64,000 nucleotides of DNA. It comes from Paenibacillus pinisoli (GTDB taxonomy: Bacteria > Bacillota > Bacilli > Paenibacillales > Paenibacillaceae). A model generated the notes under the pieces. That model did not search any database and had not been told where the DNA came from. It saw only the letters and a list, made by a program, of their open reading frames with translations. The position numbers and the translations under genes were made by a program. Below, one piece after another: positions 8,281 to 16,513 of this stretch. The DNA lies in contig NZ_QXQB01000006.1 of assembly GCF_003605435.1 (NCBI RefSeq), positions 186,001 to 250,000 on the forward strand, given 5' to 3'. The stretch's first letter is position 1, and the number at the start of each line of letters is the position of its first letter.

Positions 8281-9588
8281 ATGTTGGACATGAAATGGGT
8301 AAGAGAACATGCGGAAGAGGTAAGGGCAGCGGTGCGGAATAAGGGCATTCGCCTGTCGGTGGATGAATTGCTGGCACGGGACGAGGAGCGGCGCAGGCTG
8401 AAGCGGGATACCGATGTGCTGCGGGAACGCCGCAACCGCTTGTCGAATGAAATCGGACGGCTTATGGGGGATAAGCGCCGGGACGAAGCGCAGGCTATCC
8501 GTTCGGAGACGAAAACCGTTAATGCCAAGCTGGCTGAGCTGGAGGCGGAGCTGCGGGATTCGGAAGAGCGGTTCGGCGTCTTGTATGAGCTCGTCCCCAA
8601 CGTCGTATCGCCGGATTCGCCGATTGGCCGCTCGGATGAAGACAACGTGGAATTGAAGCGGGTTGGCGAGCTGCCGGCCTACCCGTTCGAGCCAAGGGAT
8701 CATATGGAACTGGGGGAGCTGCACGGCTTGATTGATGTTCCGCGGGGCGTGAAGACAGGCGGCAGCCGCCATTATTACTTGAAGGGAGCGGGAGCGCTGC
8801 TGCACCGGGCTGTCCAGCAGCTTGCGCTGGATTTGCTGCTCGAACGGGGCTTTGAGCTTCTTGAAGTGCCGCTAATGGTGAGGGAAGAAGCGATGAGCCA
8901 TACGGGATTTTTCCCGCTTGGACGTGACCAAGCCTACAGGCTGGATGGAATCGACGGCTATATGGCCGGCACATCGGAAGTGCCCCTGATGATGTATTAT
9001 TCGGGTGAGATTGTAGAGGCTGAGACGCCGATCCGGCTGGCGGCCGCTTCGATGTGCTTCCGCAGCGAGGTTGGATCGGCAGGGCGGGATGTCCGCGGCC
9101 TCTATCGGGTCCATCAATTCGCGAAGGTGGAGCAAGTTGTGATTTGCAAGGCGGACCCAGCCGTATCGGAGGCGATCCTGCAGGAAATTACGGCGAATGC
9201 GGAGCTGCTGCTGCAGAAGCTGGAGCTGCCATACAGGCAGATGGCTGTCTGTACCGGAGATATGTCGCAGAAGACATACAAGCAGTACGATCTGGAGACA
9301 TGGATGCCAAGCCGCGCGGCATACGGAGAGACGCATTCGTCGTCGAACCTGCATGACTTCCAGGCGCGCCGCGCCAACATTCGCTATCGGGACGAAGACG
9401 GGACGCTTCGTTATTGCCATACGCTTAATAATACAGCGGTCGCGAGCCCGCGCATCCTGATCCCGCTACTGGAGAATCATCAGCGCGAGGACGGTTCGAT
9501 CTATATTCCGGAGGCGCTCCAGCCTTATATGAACGGCTTGACGGAACTCCGTCCGCCGTGTGAGCCTCAGGAGGAAGCGGAAGCTTGA
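8281..9588 (+). CDS. serS: seryl-tRNA synthetase
   Basis: Charges tRNA-Ser with serine in the cytoplasm. 435 residues, near the usual ~425. It has the N-terminal long coiled coil (residues ~25-105, Glu/Arg/Lys-rich) that grips the tRNA, then the class II core: motif 2 around CFRSEVGSAGRDVRGLYRVHQF and motif 3 near the C-terminus (NNTAVASPRILIPLLENHQ). ATG 8281 (MLDMKWVR) follows GGAG by 10 bases; earlier in-frame GTG/TTG codons are too close to or upstream of the site. Controlled by the T-box just upstream. The last 22 bp overlap the convergent adenylyltransferase gene. Confidence 0.97.
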   Translation: MLDMKWVREHAEEVRAAVRNKGIRLSVDELLARDEERRRLKRDTDVLRERRNRLSNEIGRLMGDKRRDEAQAIRSETKTVNAKLAELEAELRDSEERFGVLYELVPNVVSPDSPIGRSDEDNVELKRVGELPAYPFEPRDHMELGELHGLIDVPRGVKTGGSRHYYLKGAGALLHRAVQQLALDLLLERGFELLEVPLMVREEAMSHTGFFPLGRDQAYRLDGIDGYMAGTSEVPLMMYYSGEIVEAETPIRLAAASMCFRSEVGSAGRDVRGLYRVHQFAKVEQVVICKADPAVSEAILQEITANAELLLQKLELPYRQMAVCTGDMSQKTYKQYDLETWMPSRAAYGETHSSSNLHDFQARRANIRYRDEDGTLRYCHTLNNTAVASPRILIPLLENHQREDGSIYIPEALQPYMNGLTELRPPCEPQEEAEA

Positions 9589-10421
9589 ACGCGGTGCAGA
9601 TAAGCTGTGACATTGCGGTCCTCGTCTTCATTGTAGACGAAGCCGTAATGCTGTGCGACCGTATGGGCCGTCTCGCGGAACAGCTCGGACATCACGAATA
9701 ACGATTGCCAAATCTGGTCGCTGCCGTCATTCGGGAAGGTCTGCCGGAATTTGGCCCACAGCTCGGGAGGGAGCAGCTCTTCATAATATTTGCCCAGCTT
9801 GCCGGGATTCGCTTTAAAGTCCGACTGGCAGCCAATGTACCAATCCAGCATATAGATCAGCATGTCGCGCACAGGACGCTCCAGATGGAACTTGGCATAA
9901 TAGAGCTCACCGCGCCACAGCCCTTTGGCGATATAGGTGCTTACCCACCAAAATTCATTGCAGCATTCCGCAAAATGCTTGGCGCTCGGCTCCTTTGTCC
10001 GGTAGTCATCAATATTGGGAGGAGGGAGCTTCCCGACGCGCGCATCCTTATCGAGCAGCACGAGGCTTAGGCTGTCATGGCGCATGCTTTCCAACTGGCT
10101 GGCAGGCGCGAAGGTCAGGTCGATGCGGTTGCCGTCCATGAACAGCATGAGATAGCCGAAGCTGGCGCGGGGCTCATCTTGAATGAGAGTCCCTTCATCA
10201 GGCGTCTGCATGATGAGAATGTCGCCGAAGCGGCTGATCCAGCTGCGGTCAGTGATCCACTCTTGCACATCAGTCACATAGTAGACGATATCGTAGTCTT
10301 GGAATCGGTCTTTGGCCGCATGAGGATTGACGCGGGAGCCGTTCATGATGACGGCTCTAATACCGGGCTGTTTGTTGGCGAAGCCCAGGATCAGCCCCAA
10401 CATTTCTGCTTCAGTACGCAT
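9567..10421 (-). CDS. aminoglycoside 6-adenylyltransferase
   Basis: 284-residue nucleotidyltransferase of the ANT(6)/AadK family, which adenylylates position 6 of streptomycin. The N-terminal catalytic segment holds the GSRVNP loop and DYDIVYYV acidic pair, followed by the family's helical C-terminal half (YIAKGLWRGELYYAKFH...DMLIYMLDWYIG). GGAGG lies 10 bases before the ATG. Base composition matches its neighbours and there are no mobile elements nearby, so it looks like a chromosomal, intrinsic AadK-like gene rather than an acquired one. Its 3' end overlaps serS by 22 bp on the other strand. Confidence 0.9.
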   Translation of the reverse strand: MRTEAEMLGLILGFANKQPGIRAVIMNGSRVNPHAAKDRFQDYDIVYYVTDVQEWITDRSWISRFGDILIMQTPDEGTLIQDEPRASFGYLMLFMDGNRIDLTFAPASQLESMRHDSLSLVLLDKDARVGKLPPPNIDDYRTKEPSAKHFAECCNEFWWVSTYIAKGLWRGELYYAKFHLERPVRDMLIYMLDWYIGCQSDFKANPGKLGKYYEELLPPELWAKFRQTFPNDGSDQIWQSLFVMSELFRETAHTVAQHYGFVYNEDEDRNVTAYLHRVQASASS

Positions 10422-10529
10422 GGTTTCTCGTCCTCCTTGTCACTCATCACCTATTCATCTGATTATAATAGATAGGATGAAATGGGGACAAACGGCAAGC
10501 TGGTATTATCGAGGATCGAAGAAATTGAT

Positions 10530-10836
10530 AGGCCGATAATGCGGCATAGAGAGTGGGGAGTATCAGTCTGCGGGAGCTGCAAGCCTAGAAAGTCGGCATC
10601 GAGCGCGGGAAGTGCAGTCTACTGGAGCTGCAAGCCGAGAAAGTCGGCATAGAGCGTGGGAAGTGCAGCTTGAGAGAGCTCTAAGCCGAGAAAGTTGGCA
10701 TCGAGCGTGGGAAGTAGCAGTCTGCGGGAGCTGCAAGCCGAGAAAATCGGCATCGAGCGCGGGAAGTGCAGTCTGAGCAGGCTTTAAGCCATGAAATACG
10801 GCTTAAAGCCTTGGAAGTAGCTTGGACGCACGTGTG
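10530..10836. repeat. 51-bp-period degenerate repeat array (locus A)
   Basis: Six diverged units begin at 10530, 10581, 10632, 10683, 10735 and 10786 (steps 51, 51, 51, 52, 51). Each starts with a core like AAGCCGAGAAAGTCGGCAT, a small hairpin GCCGA-gaaag-TCGGC, followed by a tail like GAGCGCGGGAAGTGCAG. The last unit contains a perfect 11-bp inverted repeat, GGCTTTAAGCC / GGCTTAAAGCC at 10780-10810. It fills the gap between the adenylyltransferase and ABC transporter genes. No ribosome site or ORF was found in it. The same family occurs near 43 kb. Confidence 0.85.
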
Positions 10837-10938
10837 CTTCAAGCTGCCCAAATCGGCCTGGAACTTCCCACGGCTTTAGCGGAGAATGCTGTGGCAGCCG
10901 AACGAACGCTGTAGAGTAGGTATTCCCTATGTTGTAGC

Positions 10939-11661
10939 CTAGAGCACCTTCTCCAAAAACCGCTTGGCGCGCTCGCTTTGCGGCTCTTCGAAAAATTGCG
11001 CGGGAGGCGTCTTCTCGACCAGTCTGCCGTCATCCAAGAAATAGATGGTATCGGCAGCCTCGCGGGCGAACTTCATCTCGTGCGTCACAATCAGCATCGT
11101 CATGCCAGTGCTGGCCAGCCCCTGAATAACAGCGAGCACTTCCTTGACCATCTCGGGGTCGAGCGCCGATGTGGGCTCGTCGAACAGCATGATCTCCGGC
11201 TCCATAGCAAGGCTGCGCGCAATCGCGACGCGCTGCTTCTGTCCGCCGGAGAGCCTCGAAGGGTAGCTGTCCGCCTTATCGGCCAGTCCGACGCGTTCCA
11301 ATAGCGCAATAGCTTTATCCCTTGCGGCACCAGCGGGTACACCTTTCACCCGGCGCGGTGCAAACGTGATGTTCTCCATCACCGTCATGTGGGGGAACAA
11401 GTGAAAGTGCTGGAAAACCATGCCGATGCGCTGCCTGACCTTGCCGATGTTGGTATGGCGGTTGGTCAGCTCCGTATCGTTGATGGTAATAATGCCGGAG
11501 GTTGGCGTCTCCAGCAGGTTCAAGCAGCGCAGGAAGGTCGACTTGCCGGAGCCGGACGGGCCGATGAGGGCCACAACCTCTCCCTTGCGTACAGAGGTTG
11601 TTATGCCTTTCAACACCTGATGCTTGCCGAAGGTTTTGGTCAATTCCGTTACATTAATCAC
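10939..11661 (-). CDS. polar amino-acid ABC transporter ATPase
   Basis: About 240-residue ATPase of the GlnQ/HisP type. Walker A GPSGSGKST, Q-loop VFQHFHLFPHMTV, signature LSGGQKQRVAIARSL, Walker B MLFDEPTSALDPE and H-loop VTHEMKFA are all intact. The start is GTG 11661 behind AAAGGAGG; it overlaps the stop of the upstream permease gene by 8 bases (coupled translation). With that fused binding protein-permease it forms a complete importer, probably for glutamine, glutamate or a related polar amino acid. Confidence 0.93.
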   Translation of the reverse strand: MINVTELTKTFGKHQVLKGITTSVRKGEVVALIGPSGSGKSTFLRCLNLLETPTSGIITINDTELTNRHTNIGKVRQRIGMVFQHFHLFPHMTVMENITFAPRRVKGVPAGAARDKAIALLERVGLADKADSYPSRLSGGQKQRVAIARSLAMEPEIMLFDEPTSALDPEMVKEVLAVIQGLASTGMTMLIVTHEMKFAREAADTIYFLDDGRLVEKTPPAQFFEEPQSERAKRFLEKVL

Positions 11662-13159
11662 TGCGGCGAAGCCTCCTTTCCAGCAGATGGGCAAGCGATG
11701 TCAGGACAAGCACCAATACGTAGTAGATCACCCCGGCGAACAGGAGCGCCTCCAGCGCGCGGAATTCCGTCGCCTGCACCACACTCGCCCTGCGCATAAT
11801 GTCCTGCACGCCAATGACGGAGACGAGCGACGATTCTTTCAGCAGAGCGACGCATTCGTTCACCAGCGCCGGTAGAATGGTTCTTACGGCTTGCGGCAGG
11901 ATGATGCTGATCATCATTGTCCGGTAGGGAATGCCAAGCGACATGGCTGCCTCCCGCTGTCCCTTGTCGACGGCCATTATGCCGCCGCGAATGGTCTCCG
12001 ACAGATACGCGGCTGAGTTGAGGCCGAACGCCAGCCCCGCTGCCATAAGCGGCGATATGTCATACTGGAATAGCTGCGGCGTTGCGTAGTAGATCAGGAA
12101 AAGCTGCAGGAGCAGCGGCGTTCCGCGCAGTATGGAGGTATAAGCGGTTGCGAACCACTCCAGCGGCCTGATCCCGGATATTTTGAACAGGGACAGAATC
12201 GTGCCCCAGATGAAGCCGAATGCGGCGGATACAAGGGTGAAGAGCAGCGTGACATAGACGCCCTTCAGCATATATGGAATATATCCCTTCAGGATGCCGA
12301 AGTTCAGATTCAGGAAGCTGTCCGCCTGCGGCTCCCGTCCGGTGGCGAACCACTTGTCCACAATGGCGTCGATCTGACCGCTCGCCTTCATCTCTTCCAG
12401 TGCGCCGTTGAACGATTCTACCAGGGCAGAGCCCTTCGGGAAGGCGATGGCATATCCGTCCTTCGAGTTGCCGGGCGGCAAGAAGGTCATGATCAGGTCA
12501 GGGTTCGCCGCTGTCATCTCTACGGCTACGGCATCCTCGACGATTACCGCATGGACGCGTCCTGTCTTGAGCTCCTGGATCAGATCCGGTATCCGGTTGA
12601 GCTTCTTCAGCTCGGCGCCTTCTAGCGTCTGCGCATAAAGATCCTGTGTGGAGCCAAGCTGGGTGCCGACGATTTTTCCTCCCAGCGATTCACTGGTCTC
12701 GTAAGGCTCGCTCTCTCTGGACACAATGGTGTTCCGCGCTACATAATAGGTAGAGGAGAAGTCGACGTTGTTCTTCCGTTCCTCCGTAACGGACATCGCC
12801 GACATGACGAAGTCGACCCTGCCCGTCTGCAAGGCGGCGATTAAGCCGTTAAAATCCATTGCGGCGATCTCCAGCTTAAAGCCGAGTTGGGCCGCAATAA
12901 ACTTGGCGATATCAATGTCCATGCCGACGATTTCGCCGCCCTTTTTGGCATCGACATTCTCATAGGGCGGATAGTCGGGCGATGTGCCAAGCACAATTGT
13001 GCCCTTTTCCCCCACGCTTGGAGCGGCTGGGGCGACAGTTGATGCATATGGTCCGAGTCCCGTGCGGACATCGCCAAGAAGGCTGGGCAGCAGCGCAGCG
13101 GAAGCGACGAACACGAGGAGAAGCAGATAGATGATTCGCAGCAAAGCGGTTCTTCGCAT
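11654..13159 (-). CDS. fused substrate-binding protein and permease of amino-acid ABC transporter
   Basis: About 501 residues combining two usually separate subunits. After a signal/anchor helix comes a family 3 solute-binding domain (residues ~50-280: LGTSPDYPPYENV, DIDIAKFIAAQLG, MSVTEERKN). A HisM-type permease domain follows, with about five helices and the ATPase-contact motif EAAMSLGIPYRTMM. Start ATG 13159 follows GGAGAGGG. Such fusions are known for glutamine transporters (GlnP of lactococci). Operon with the ATPase gene downstream; no separate binding protein gene is nearby, as expected for the fusion. Confidence 0.92.
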   Translation of the reverse strand: MRRTALLRIIYLLLLVFVASAALLPSLLGDVRTGLGPYASTVAPAAPSVGEKGTIVLGTSPDYPPYENVDAKKGGEIVGMDIDIAKFIAAQLGFKLEIAAMDFNGLIAALQTGRVDFVMSAMSVTEERKNNVDFSSTYYVARNTIVSRESEPYETSESLGGKIVGTQLGSTQDLYAQTLEGAELKKLNRIPDLIQELKTGRVHAVIVEDAVAVEMTAANPDLIMTFLPPGNSKDGYAIAFPKGSALVESFNGALEEMKASGQIDAIVDKWFATGREPQADSFLNLNFGILKGYIPYMLKGVYVTLLFTLVSAAFGFIWGTILSLFKISGIRPLEWFATAYTSILRGTPLLLQLFLIYYATPQLFQYDISPLMAAGLAFGLNSAAYLSETIRGGIMAVDKGQREAAMSLGIPYRTMMISIILPQAVRTILPALVNECVALLKESSLVSVIGVQDIMRRASVVQATEFRALEALLFAGVIYYVLVLVLTSLAHLLERRLRRSD

Positions 13160-13255
13160 AGGCCCTCTCCAGATCATTGTGAATTGTTGTTACTATAACC
13201 AGTTTGCTGCCGTATAATTAAAAACGAATCTTTGTCCGGGGAAGGGGGGATTGAA

Positions 13256-13594
13256 ATGTTCGAGTTGGAATTCCAGGAATGGCTGCCTTATCTGCTGACG
13301 ATCGGCTGGATCTGCGCAGTAGCGGGGCTATATTCCGTTCATCTGCATACCGTATCTGCTACGATGGTCTGCCACGATGAGGAAAACGGGATGCTTATTG
13401 GGACGGAACGCCGCATTGTCTCGATTGCGGCGGTCGTTCAGAAGCGGCTGGTCCGTCATATCAAGCGCAAGGATTCGCCGGAAGAAGATGATCCGGCGTG
13501 CAGCGCCTCGTTGGTTAGCGCAAGATCCAATCAACGAGGAGGGACTACATGTCTAATCGAACATTCATCTCTGCTTCCCGGAATAACGGGATAA
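13256..13594 (+). CDS. small single-helix membrane protein overlapping yidC
   Basis: 112 residues, ATG 13256 behind AAGGGGGG at good spacing. One membrane helix (WLPYLLTIGWICAVAGLYSV) is followed by a hydrophilic, basic tail. The frame overruns the yidC start by 46 bp in another frame, and the C-terminal ~25 residues look non-conserved. A TATAAT hexamer at 13213-13218 could serve both this gene and yidC. No family recognised. It may be a real short gene whose stop codon has drifted downstream, or only a leader that couples translation to yidC. Confidence 0.5.
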   Translation: MFELEFQEWLPYLLTIGWICAVAGLYSVHLHTVSATMVCHDEENGMLIGTERRIVSIAAVVQKRLVRHIKRKDSPEEDDPACSASLVSARSNQRGGTTCLIEHSSLLPGITG

Positions 13595-14403
13595 AAAAAT
13601 ATATTCTAGCGCTGGCTGTGCTGGCGCTGCTGGTCATTCTGCCTGGCTGCGGTTCAGCTACGGGCACCATCAATGAAGATACGCCGGGCGTATTCAATCA
13701 CTACATCATTTATCCGCTCTCAGAGCTGATCAGCGGAATTGCGGGAGCGCTTGGCGACAATTACGGTCTTGCGATCATGGCGATCACCATTATTATCCGG
13801 GTTGCGCTCTTCCCGCTGATGCTCAGACAATATAAATCTCAACAGGCCATGAAGACGAAGATGGCTGCATTGCAGCCGGAGCTCAAGGCTCTGGAGGCGA
13901 AATACAAGGACAAGAAGGACCAGGACGCGTTAGTGAAGAAGCAGCAGGAGACGATGGAGCTGTATAAGAAGCACAACGTCAATCCGCTGGCGATGGGCTG
14001 CCTGCCGCTGCTCATACAATTGCCGATTCTGACGGGACTGTATTCCGCCATCCGGCTGACGCCGGAGATGTCTACCCATTCGTTCCTTTGGTTCAAGCTG
14101 GGGACGCCTGATCTGTGGCTGCCGCTTATCGCGGCATTCATCTATTTCTTGCAATTCAAGGTCTCTCAGCGGGGCGCCGACAACTCGGCGAACAAGCAGC
14201 TGGCATTCATGGGCTACCTCTCGCCGATTCTAATGGGCGTGTTCGCCTTGTGGGCTCCGGCAGCTATCTCGCTGTATTGGGTGACGGGGGGATTGTTCAT
14301 GATCGGACAATCATTCCTGCTTGCCAAGCTGTACCCGGCGGTCAAGCTTCCAGAAATCGCACCGGAGCCGCCACAAGCCAAGACGCGTAAAAGCGGGGCT
14401 TGA
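13549..14403 (+). CDS. yidC: YidC/OxaA membrane protein insertase
   Basis: 284-residue lipoprotein insertase that places proteins into the membrane alone or with Sec. Signal peptide ends in the lipobox LPGCGS (residues ~28-33). The YidC core has about five helices, the conserved cytoplasmic coiled-coil hairpin (MKTKMAALQPELKALEAKYKDKKD) and the groove arginine in TIIIRVALFPLMLRQYKSQ. Typical Bacillota length. ATG 13549 follows GAGGAGGG. Bacillota often carry two paralogues (SpoIIIJ, YqjG). This copy is not next to rnpA/rpmH, so it is more likely the second one. Confidence 0.95.
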   Translation: MSNRTFISASRNNGIKKYILALAVLALLVILPGCGSATGTINEDTPGVFNHYIIYPLSELISGIAGALGDNYGLAIMAITIIIRVALFPLMLRQYKSQQAMKTKMAALQPELKALEAKYKDKKDQDALVKKQQETMELYKKHNVNPLAMGCLPLLIQLPILTGLYSAIRLTPEMSTHSFLWFKLGTPDLWLPLIAAFIYFLQFKVSQRGADNSANKQLAFMGYLSPILMGVFALWAPAAISLYWVTGGLFMIGQSFLLAKLYPAVKLPEIAPEPPQAKTRKSGA

Positions 14404-14435
14404 TCCCGGCGGAGAAGCTGGCGATTTCGCTATAT

Positions 14436-14474
14436 GAAAAGAGGCTCCCTTTCAAAAAAGGGGAGCCTCTTTTC
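14436..14474. terminator. bidirectional terminator after yidC
   Basis: A perfect 14-bp stem GAAAAGAGGCTCCC / GGGAGCCTCTTTTC with an 11-base loop. T-rich on both strands, serving yidC and the small minus-strand gene at 14530-14661. Confidence 0.88.
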
Positions 14475-14529
14475 ACGTTTACACGCGAGCTCTGCTCGCT
14501 CATTAGGCGCACGATTTGTCTGTGCACAA

Positions 14530-14661
14530 TTATTTGTTGGTGCTATGCTGTTTGTTCGGGAGCTGCCCGCCCGGCGATCCCTGCCCGTTCGTACGCTTGT
14601 TCCGCTCGGCTTTTTGCTGCGTGCTTTTGACTTTGTCTACAAAAGAATCCGTCTGGCTCAT
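14530..14661 (-). CDS. 43-residue hydrophilic protein
   Basis: Starts MSQTDSFVDKVK and ends in a Gly/Gln/Asn/Lys-rich tail. It has an excellent AGAGGAGGTGAG ribosome site before ATG 14661, and its stop is followed by the terminator shared with yidC. Very hydrophilic, no Cys, no helix for the membrane. Size and composition resemble minor small acid-soluble spore proteins, but I cannot match it to a named one. Confidence 0.65.
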   Translation of the reverse strand: MSQTDSFVDKVKSTQQKAERNKRTNGQGSPGGQLPNKQHSTNK

Positions 14662-14792
14662 CGGCTCACCTCCTCTTGTCCACTTTCCCCCGAGTCATGA
14701 AATTCAATTCCGCTGAATAAAAATAATGAAATAGGGCACGAAAGCCCATTCTGGCGTAATGAAGCGTTCCGGCTGGCAGGCATCTATATCAT

Positions 14793-14821
14793 TTGCCTTA
14801 TTCCGGTGTACATGGTACAAT
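14793..14821 (+). promoter_or_regulatory. promoter of ydjO or of a leader RNA
   Basis: TTGCCT (14793-14798), 17-bp spacer, TACAAT (14816-14821); start near 14828, about 213 bases before the ydjO ATG. Confidence 0.6.
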
Positions 14822-14882
14822 GACGGAAATTTAATACTTAACTTCCTGTTGTCGCCTTGAACGACGGCAGAGCCCCATAGAC

Positions 14883-14926
14883 GAAAACTGCCCGCTGACC
14901 AAGCGTTAGAGGCAGTTTTCCGTTTT
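14883..14926 (+). promoter_or_regulatory. terminator-like hairpin in the ydjO leader
   Basis: GAAAACTGCC (14883-14892) pairs with GGCAGTTTTC (14911-14920), with an inner CGCT/AGCG stem, followed by CGTTTTGT. It either attenuates ydjO or ends a short ~95-base RNA. The rest of the 14662-15040 gap shows no convincing gene. Confidence 0.5.
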
Positions 14927-15040
14927 GTCGAGGGGTTGTCGGCGGAGAGACAGGCAGGGACGCACATTACACACATATCTGCGAGGCGGACACGGCCGGT
15001 ACACCGGCATGTGTTGGCGCTGGCGCGAAGGAGGCTGGCC

Positions 15041-15247
15041 ATGTACAATCGTAAAAAACCGCTAGAAGAAATTCCGCTTGAAAACACGAAAGTATGGACA
15101 TGCGAGACTGAGGGCTGCAACAGCTGGATGAGGGACAACTTCTCATTCGAGCGAGTGCCGAGCTGTATTATGTGCAACGCACCAATGGTAAGCGGCGAGA
15201 AAATGCTTCCGATGCTGGTCAATTCGACAGCAGAGCTGAAGAGCTAA
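15041..15247 (+). CDS. ydjO: YdjO-like cold-inducible zinc-ribbon protein
   Basis: 68 residues with an AAGGAGG site 8 bases before ATG. Contains two CxxC-like pairs, CETEGC and CIMC, in the order expected for the YdjO family (B. subtilis YdjO is of similar length and cold-inducible), and the typical tail AELKS. Probably binds one zinc. The long upstream leader with a stable hairpin fits temperature- or attenuation-based control, as in cold-shock genes, but that is inferred. Confidence 0.85.
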   Translation: MYNRKKPLEEIPLENTKVWTCETEGCNSWMRDNFSFERVPSCIMCNAPMVSGEKMLPMLVNSTAELKS

Positions 15248-15266
15248 GCCGCCGCAACCGGCGAAG

Positions 15267-15306
15267 ACCGCCGCAGGAAGATAATCTTCCTGCGGCGGTT
15301 TTTCTT
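15267..15306 (+). terminator. intrinsic terminator after ydjO
   Basis: CCGCCGCAGGAAGA (15268-15281) pairs with TCTTCCTGCGGCGG, 3-base loop, then TTTTTC. Confidence 0.92.
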
Positions 15307-15408
15307 TGGCCGGATACAGATTGAGGGCGTACGTTTGATGCAGCAGGCGGGCGGGCAATCTATAACAGAATAGAAACAGATCCATAATTTCTATAAGGAG
15401 GCTAGCAG

Positions 15409-15558
15409 GTGACGAAGGATAATGAACGTGTGCGACTACCGGATTCCGTCAAGCACGAAGGATTGGTAACCGAGCGGGATATCGATGAGCAATTCGGCTT
15501 GTTCACGGAGGAGCCCGAAATCGGCAGCGTCCACAAGAAAGATACGGATCCGGAGTAG
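15409..15558 (+). CDS. 49-residue acidic hypothetical protein
   Basis: GTG start with AAGGAGG about 9 bases upstream, reading MTKDNERVRLPDSVKHEGLV and on to DTDPE, 49 residues. Charged, soluble, no Cys, no membrane helix. Codon use looks like the neighbours. No family recognised. A GC-rich hairpin (GCGGCAG/CTGCCGC near 15586-15629) follows but lacks a good T run. Confidence 0.6.
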   Translation: MTKDNERVRLPDSVKHEGLVTERDIDEQFGLFTEEPEIGSVHKKDTDPE

Positions 15559-15644
15559 CCAAAAGTAGTGCAATTCAGTAAGAAGCGGCAGTCCAAGAGA
15601 CCTGTAACAGGCCTTCAGGGCTGCCGCTGTGCCGTTTAAGAGCT

Positions 15645-16481
15645 TCAGACAGAGGTATGAGCCTTGATCGCCTCAATGATGGCATCCCAGTCATGATGAT
15701 GCAGCTCATGTCCGGTCCCATCCAGCGTCAAGAGCCGGGACCCTGGGATGGTATCTGCCAGATGCAAGGCGTGCGGATAGGGGATGATAGGGTCTTCTGT
15801 GCCATGGATAATTAAAGCGGGGACATCTATTTCGCTTATGCGCGTCAAGTAGTGCTCGCCGCCCGCGACCAGAGCATGATTGTTGATGCTTTCCATTCGG
15901 GTGCTGCGCCTTGCTTCTTCTTCTGCGAGCTCGGTTGCCCGAGGCAGGTCGAACGGATTTTTGGAGCCGGAGAGCAGCTTGGACTTGCCGATATTGAAGT
16001 CAATGACAGCTCGGGTGTCCGTCCAGTCTATCTGACCGGAATTGACGAAATAATTCATAATCTTCTCCTCCATAGGAGGAAGATGCGGCGCAAAGTTGGA
16101 AGTCGCCAGCAGCGTAATGGTGCGAACGCGGGACTTATGGCGAAGCGAGATCATCTGTGCCAGCATGCCGCCCATGGACATGCCGACAATATGGGCCTGC
16201 TCGATGCCGTAGCCATCCAGAACCTGAATGGCGTCATCCGCCATGTCCTCGAAGGTGTAGTCCGGCTTGCCGGGCTCGTACGTAGTCGACAGTCCGGTGT
16301 CGCGATTATCGTAGCGGATGACGAACCGTCCTTCATCAGCGAGATAGTGGCAGAAGGCTTCCTCCCACCAGAGCAGCGAAGACTGCGCTCCCATAATGAG
16401 CAGGACAGCCGGATGGGCCGGGTTGCCGAAGCTTTCTGCACAGATCATGGCGCCATTGCTGGCAATTAGCTTATGAGTCAT
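15645..16481 (-). CDS. alpha/beta hydrolase, RdmC/esterase-like
   Basis: 278-residue alpha/beta hydrolase. Oxyanion region LLIMGAQSS, strand signature VIRYDNRDTGLS, nucleophile Ser in GMSMGG, acid Asp in IIHGTEDPI, and catalytic His in DGTGHELHH. The pattern FGNP..PAVLLIMG...YDNRDTG is that of the aclacinomycin methylesterase (RdmC) branch, which also resembles macrolide esterases; the substrate is not proven. ATG 16481 follows GAGGGGG. The frame stays open upstream to a GTG at 16712, but that stretch contains an apparent leader terminator and looks non-coding. The long attenuator-like leader suggests an inducible detoxification role. Confidence 0.85.
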   Translation of the reverse strand: MTHKLIASNGAMICAESFGNPAHPAVLLIMGAQSSLLWWEEAFCHYLADEGRFVIRYDNRDTGLSTTYEPGKPDYTFEDMADDAIQVLDGYGIEQAHIVGMSMGGMLAQMISLRHKSRVRTITLLATSNFAPHLPPMEEKIMNYFVNSGQIDWTDTRAVIDFNIGKSKLLSGSKNPFDLPRATELAEEEARRSTRMESINNHALVAGGEHYLTRISEIDVPALIIHGTEDPIIPYPHALHLADTIPGSRLLTLDGTGHELHHHDWDAIIEAIKAHTSV

Positions 16482-16513
16482 ATGATGATTCCCCCTCGTC
16501 ATTTGCGGTGAAA

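Noticed and set aside
9567..10421. Horizontal acquisition of the aminoglycoside adenylyltransferase
   Set aside because: No mobile element, no base-composition shift, and a tight convergent overlap with serS point to a resident gene.
10581..10786. Reading the 51-bp units as a protein with 17-residue repeats (minus-strand CRLSRLAAP-like)
   Set aside because: One unit is 52 bp and shifts the frame, and stops interrupt the others; no ribosome site or start was found.
10530..10836. CRISPR array interpretation of the 51-bp repeats
   Set aside because: The whole unit is repeated and diverged; there are no unique spacers, no conserved direct repeat of 24-40 bp and no cas genes in the window.
14704..15222. 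A 172-codon minus-strand frame covering ydjO
   Set aside because: It is antisense to a gene with a clear zinc-ribbon product and has no start signal.
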